A stretch of DNA of 5,851 nucleotides from Actinomycetales bacterium (GTDB lineage Bacteria > Actinomycetota > Actinomycetes > Actinomycetales > Microbacteriaceae): assembly GCA_015655255.1 (NCBI GenBank), contig JAATFJ010000368.1:1-5851 (forward strand), read 5' to 3'. The notes beneath the pieces are model-generated. The model was not told the DNA's origin and ran no database searches. It worked only from the letters and a program-made list of their open reading frames with translations. The position numbers and the translations under genes were made by a program. Positions 5,825 through 5,851 of the stretch are shown piece after piece. Positions within the stretch are counted from its first letter, which is position 1, and each line of letters starts with the position of its first letter.

Positions 5825-5851
5825 AAGAAATGACCGCCCCGAGGACGGTCA
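5825..5851 (-). terminator. Hairpin plus U-rich run upstream of the PhzE-like gene; possible attenuator
   Basis: The arms TGACCG (5831-5836) and CGGTCA (5846-5851) are exact complements. After one mismatch the stem continues with two C-G pairs. On the minus strand the hairpin is followed at once by TTTCTT (5830-5825). This is the only hairpin in the window with a U-rich tail. It ends 45 bases before the start codon of the downstream gene and reads in the same direction. It may be an intrinsic attenuator in the leader of this gene or the terminator of a gene beyond the window edge. The leader and any Trp-codon peptide would lie outside the window. Confidence 0.5.

Noticed and set aside
1..5851. 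A new defence, mobile or CRISPR-like system
   Set aside because: No direct-repeat arrays, transposase, integrase, toxin-antitoxin or reverse transcriptase motifs were seen on either strand. All four genes belong to known families.

Overview
The window is high-GC (clearly above 60%), with strong G/C preference at third codon positions, GTG starts and actinobacterial protein variants. This points to an actinomycete, most likely of the order Micrococcales. The genus cannot be fixed from the sequence. Four protein genes fill almost all of it. No tRNA, rRNA, CRISPR array, insertion sequence or phage gene is visible.

Layout: (1) positions 1-746, plus strand, hold the 3' part of a two-domain FKBP-type peptidyl-prolyl isomerase whose start lies outside the window. 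(2) Positions 747-857 are a short convergent spacer packed with complementary repeats that form at least two strong hairpins. (3) Positions 858-2474, minus strand, encode a MurE-type muramyl-tripeptide synthetase. (4) Positions 2475-2569 form a divergent intergenic region. (5) Positions 2570-3886, plus strand, encode a site-2-type intramembrane metalloprotease (RseP/Rip1 family) that is probably translated from a leaderless mRNA. (6) Positions 3887-3895 separate two convergent stop codons, which lie in the two arms of one inverted repeat. (7) Positions 3896-5785, minus strand, encode a TrpE-TrpG fusion that most resembles PhzE-type chorismate-amidating enzymes. (8) Positions 5786-5851 are its upstream region, with a hairpin followed by a short U-rich run that could be a trp-type attenuator or an upstream gene's terminator.

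The genes alternate in strand, so each is probably its own transcription unit or the end of one. MurE (cell-wall precursor synthesis), the membrane protease (envelope stress or cell-division signalling) and the FKBP (probably exported protein folding) all concern the cell envelope. The chorismate enzyme belongs to aromatic amino acid or secondary metabolism. I found no evidence of a new multi-gene system. The points most worth checking are the substrate-pocket substitutions in MurE, the true reaction of the PhzE-like enzyme and its upstream hairpin, and the hairpin-rich convergent spacer.
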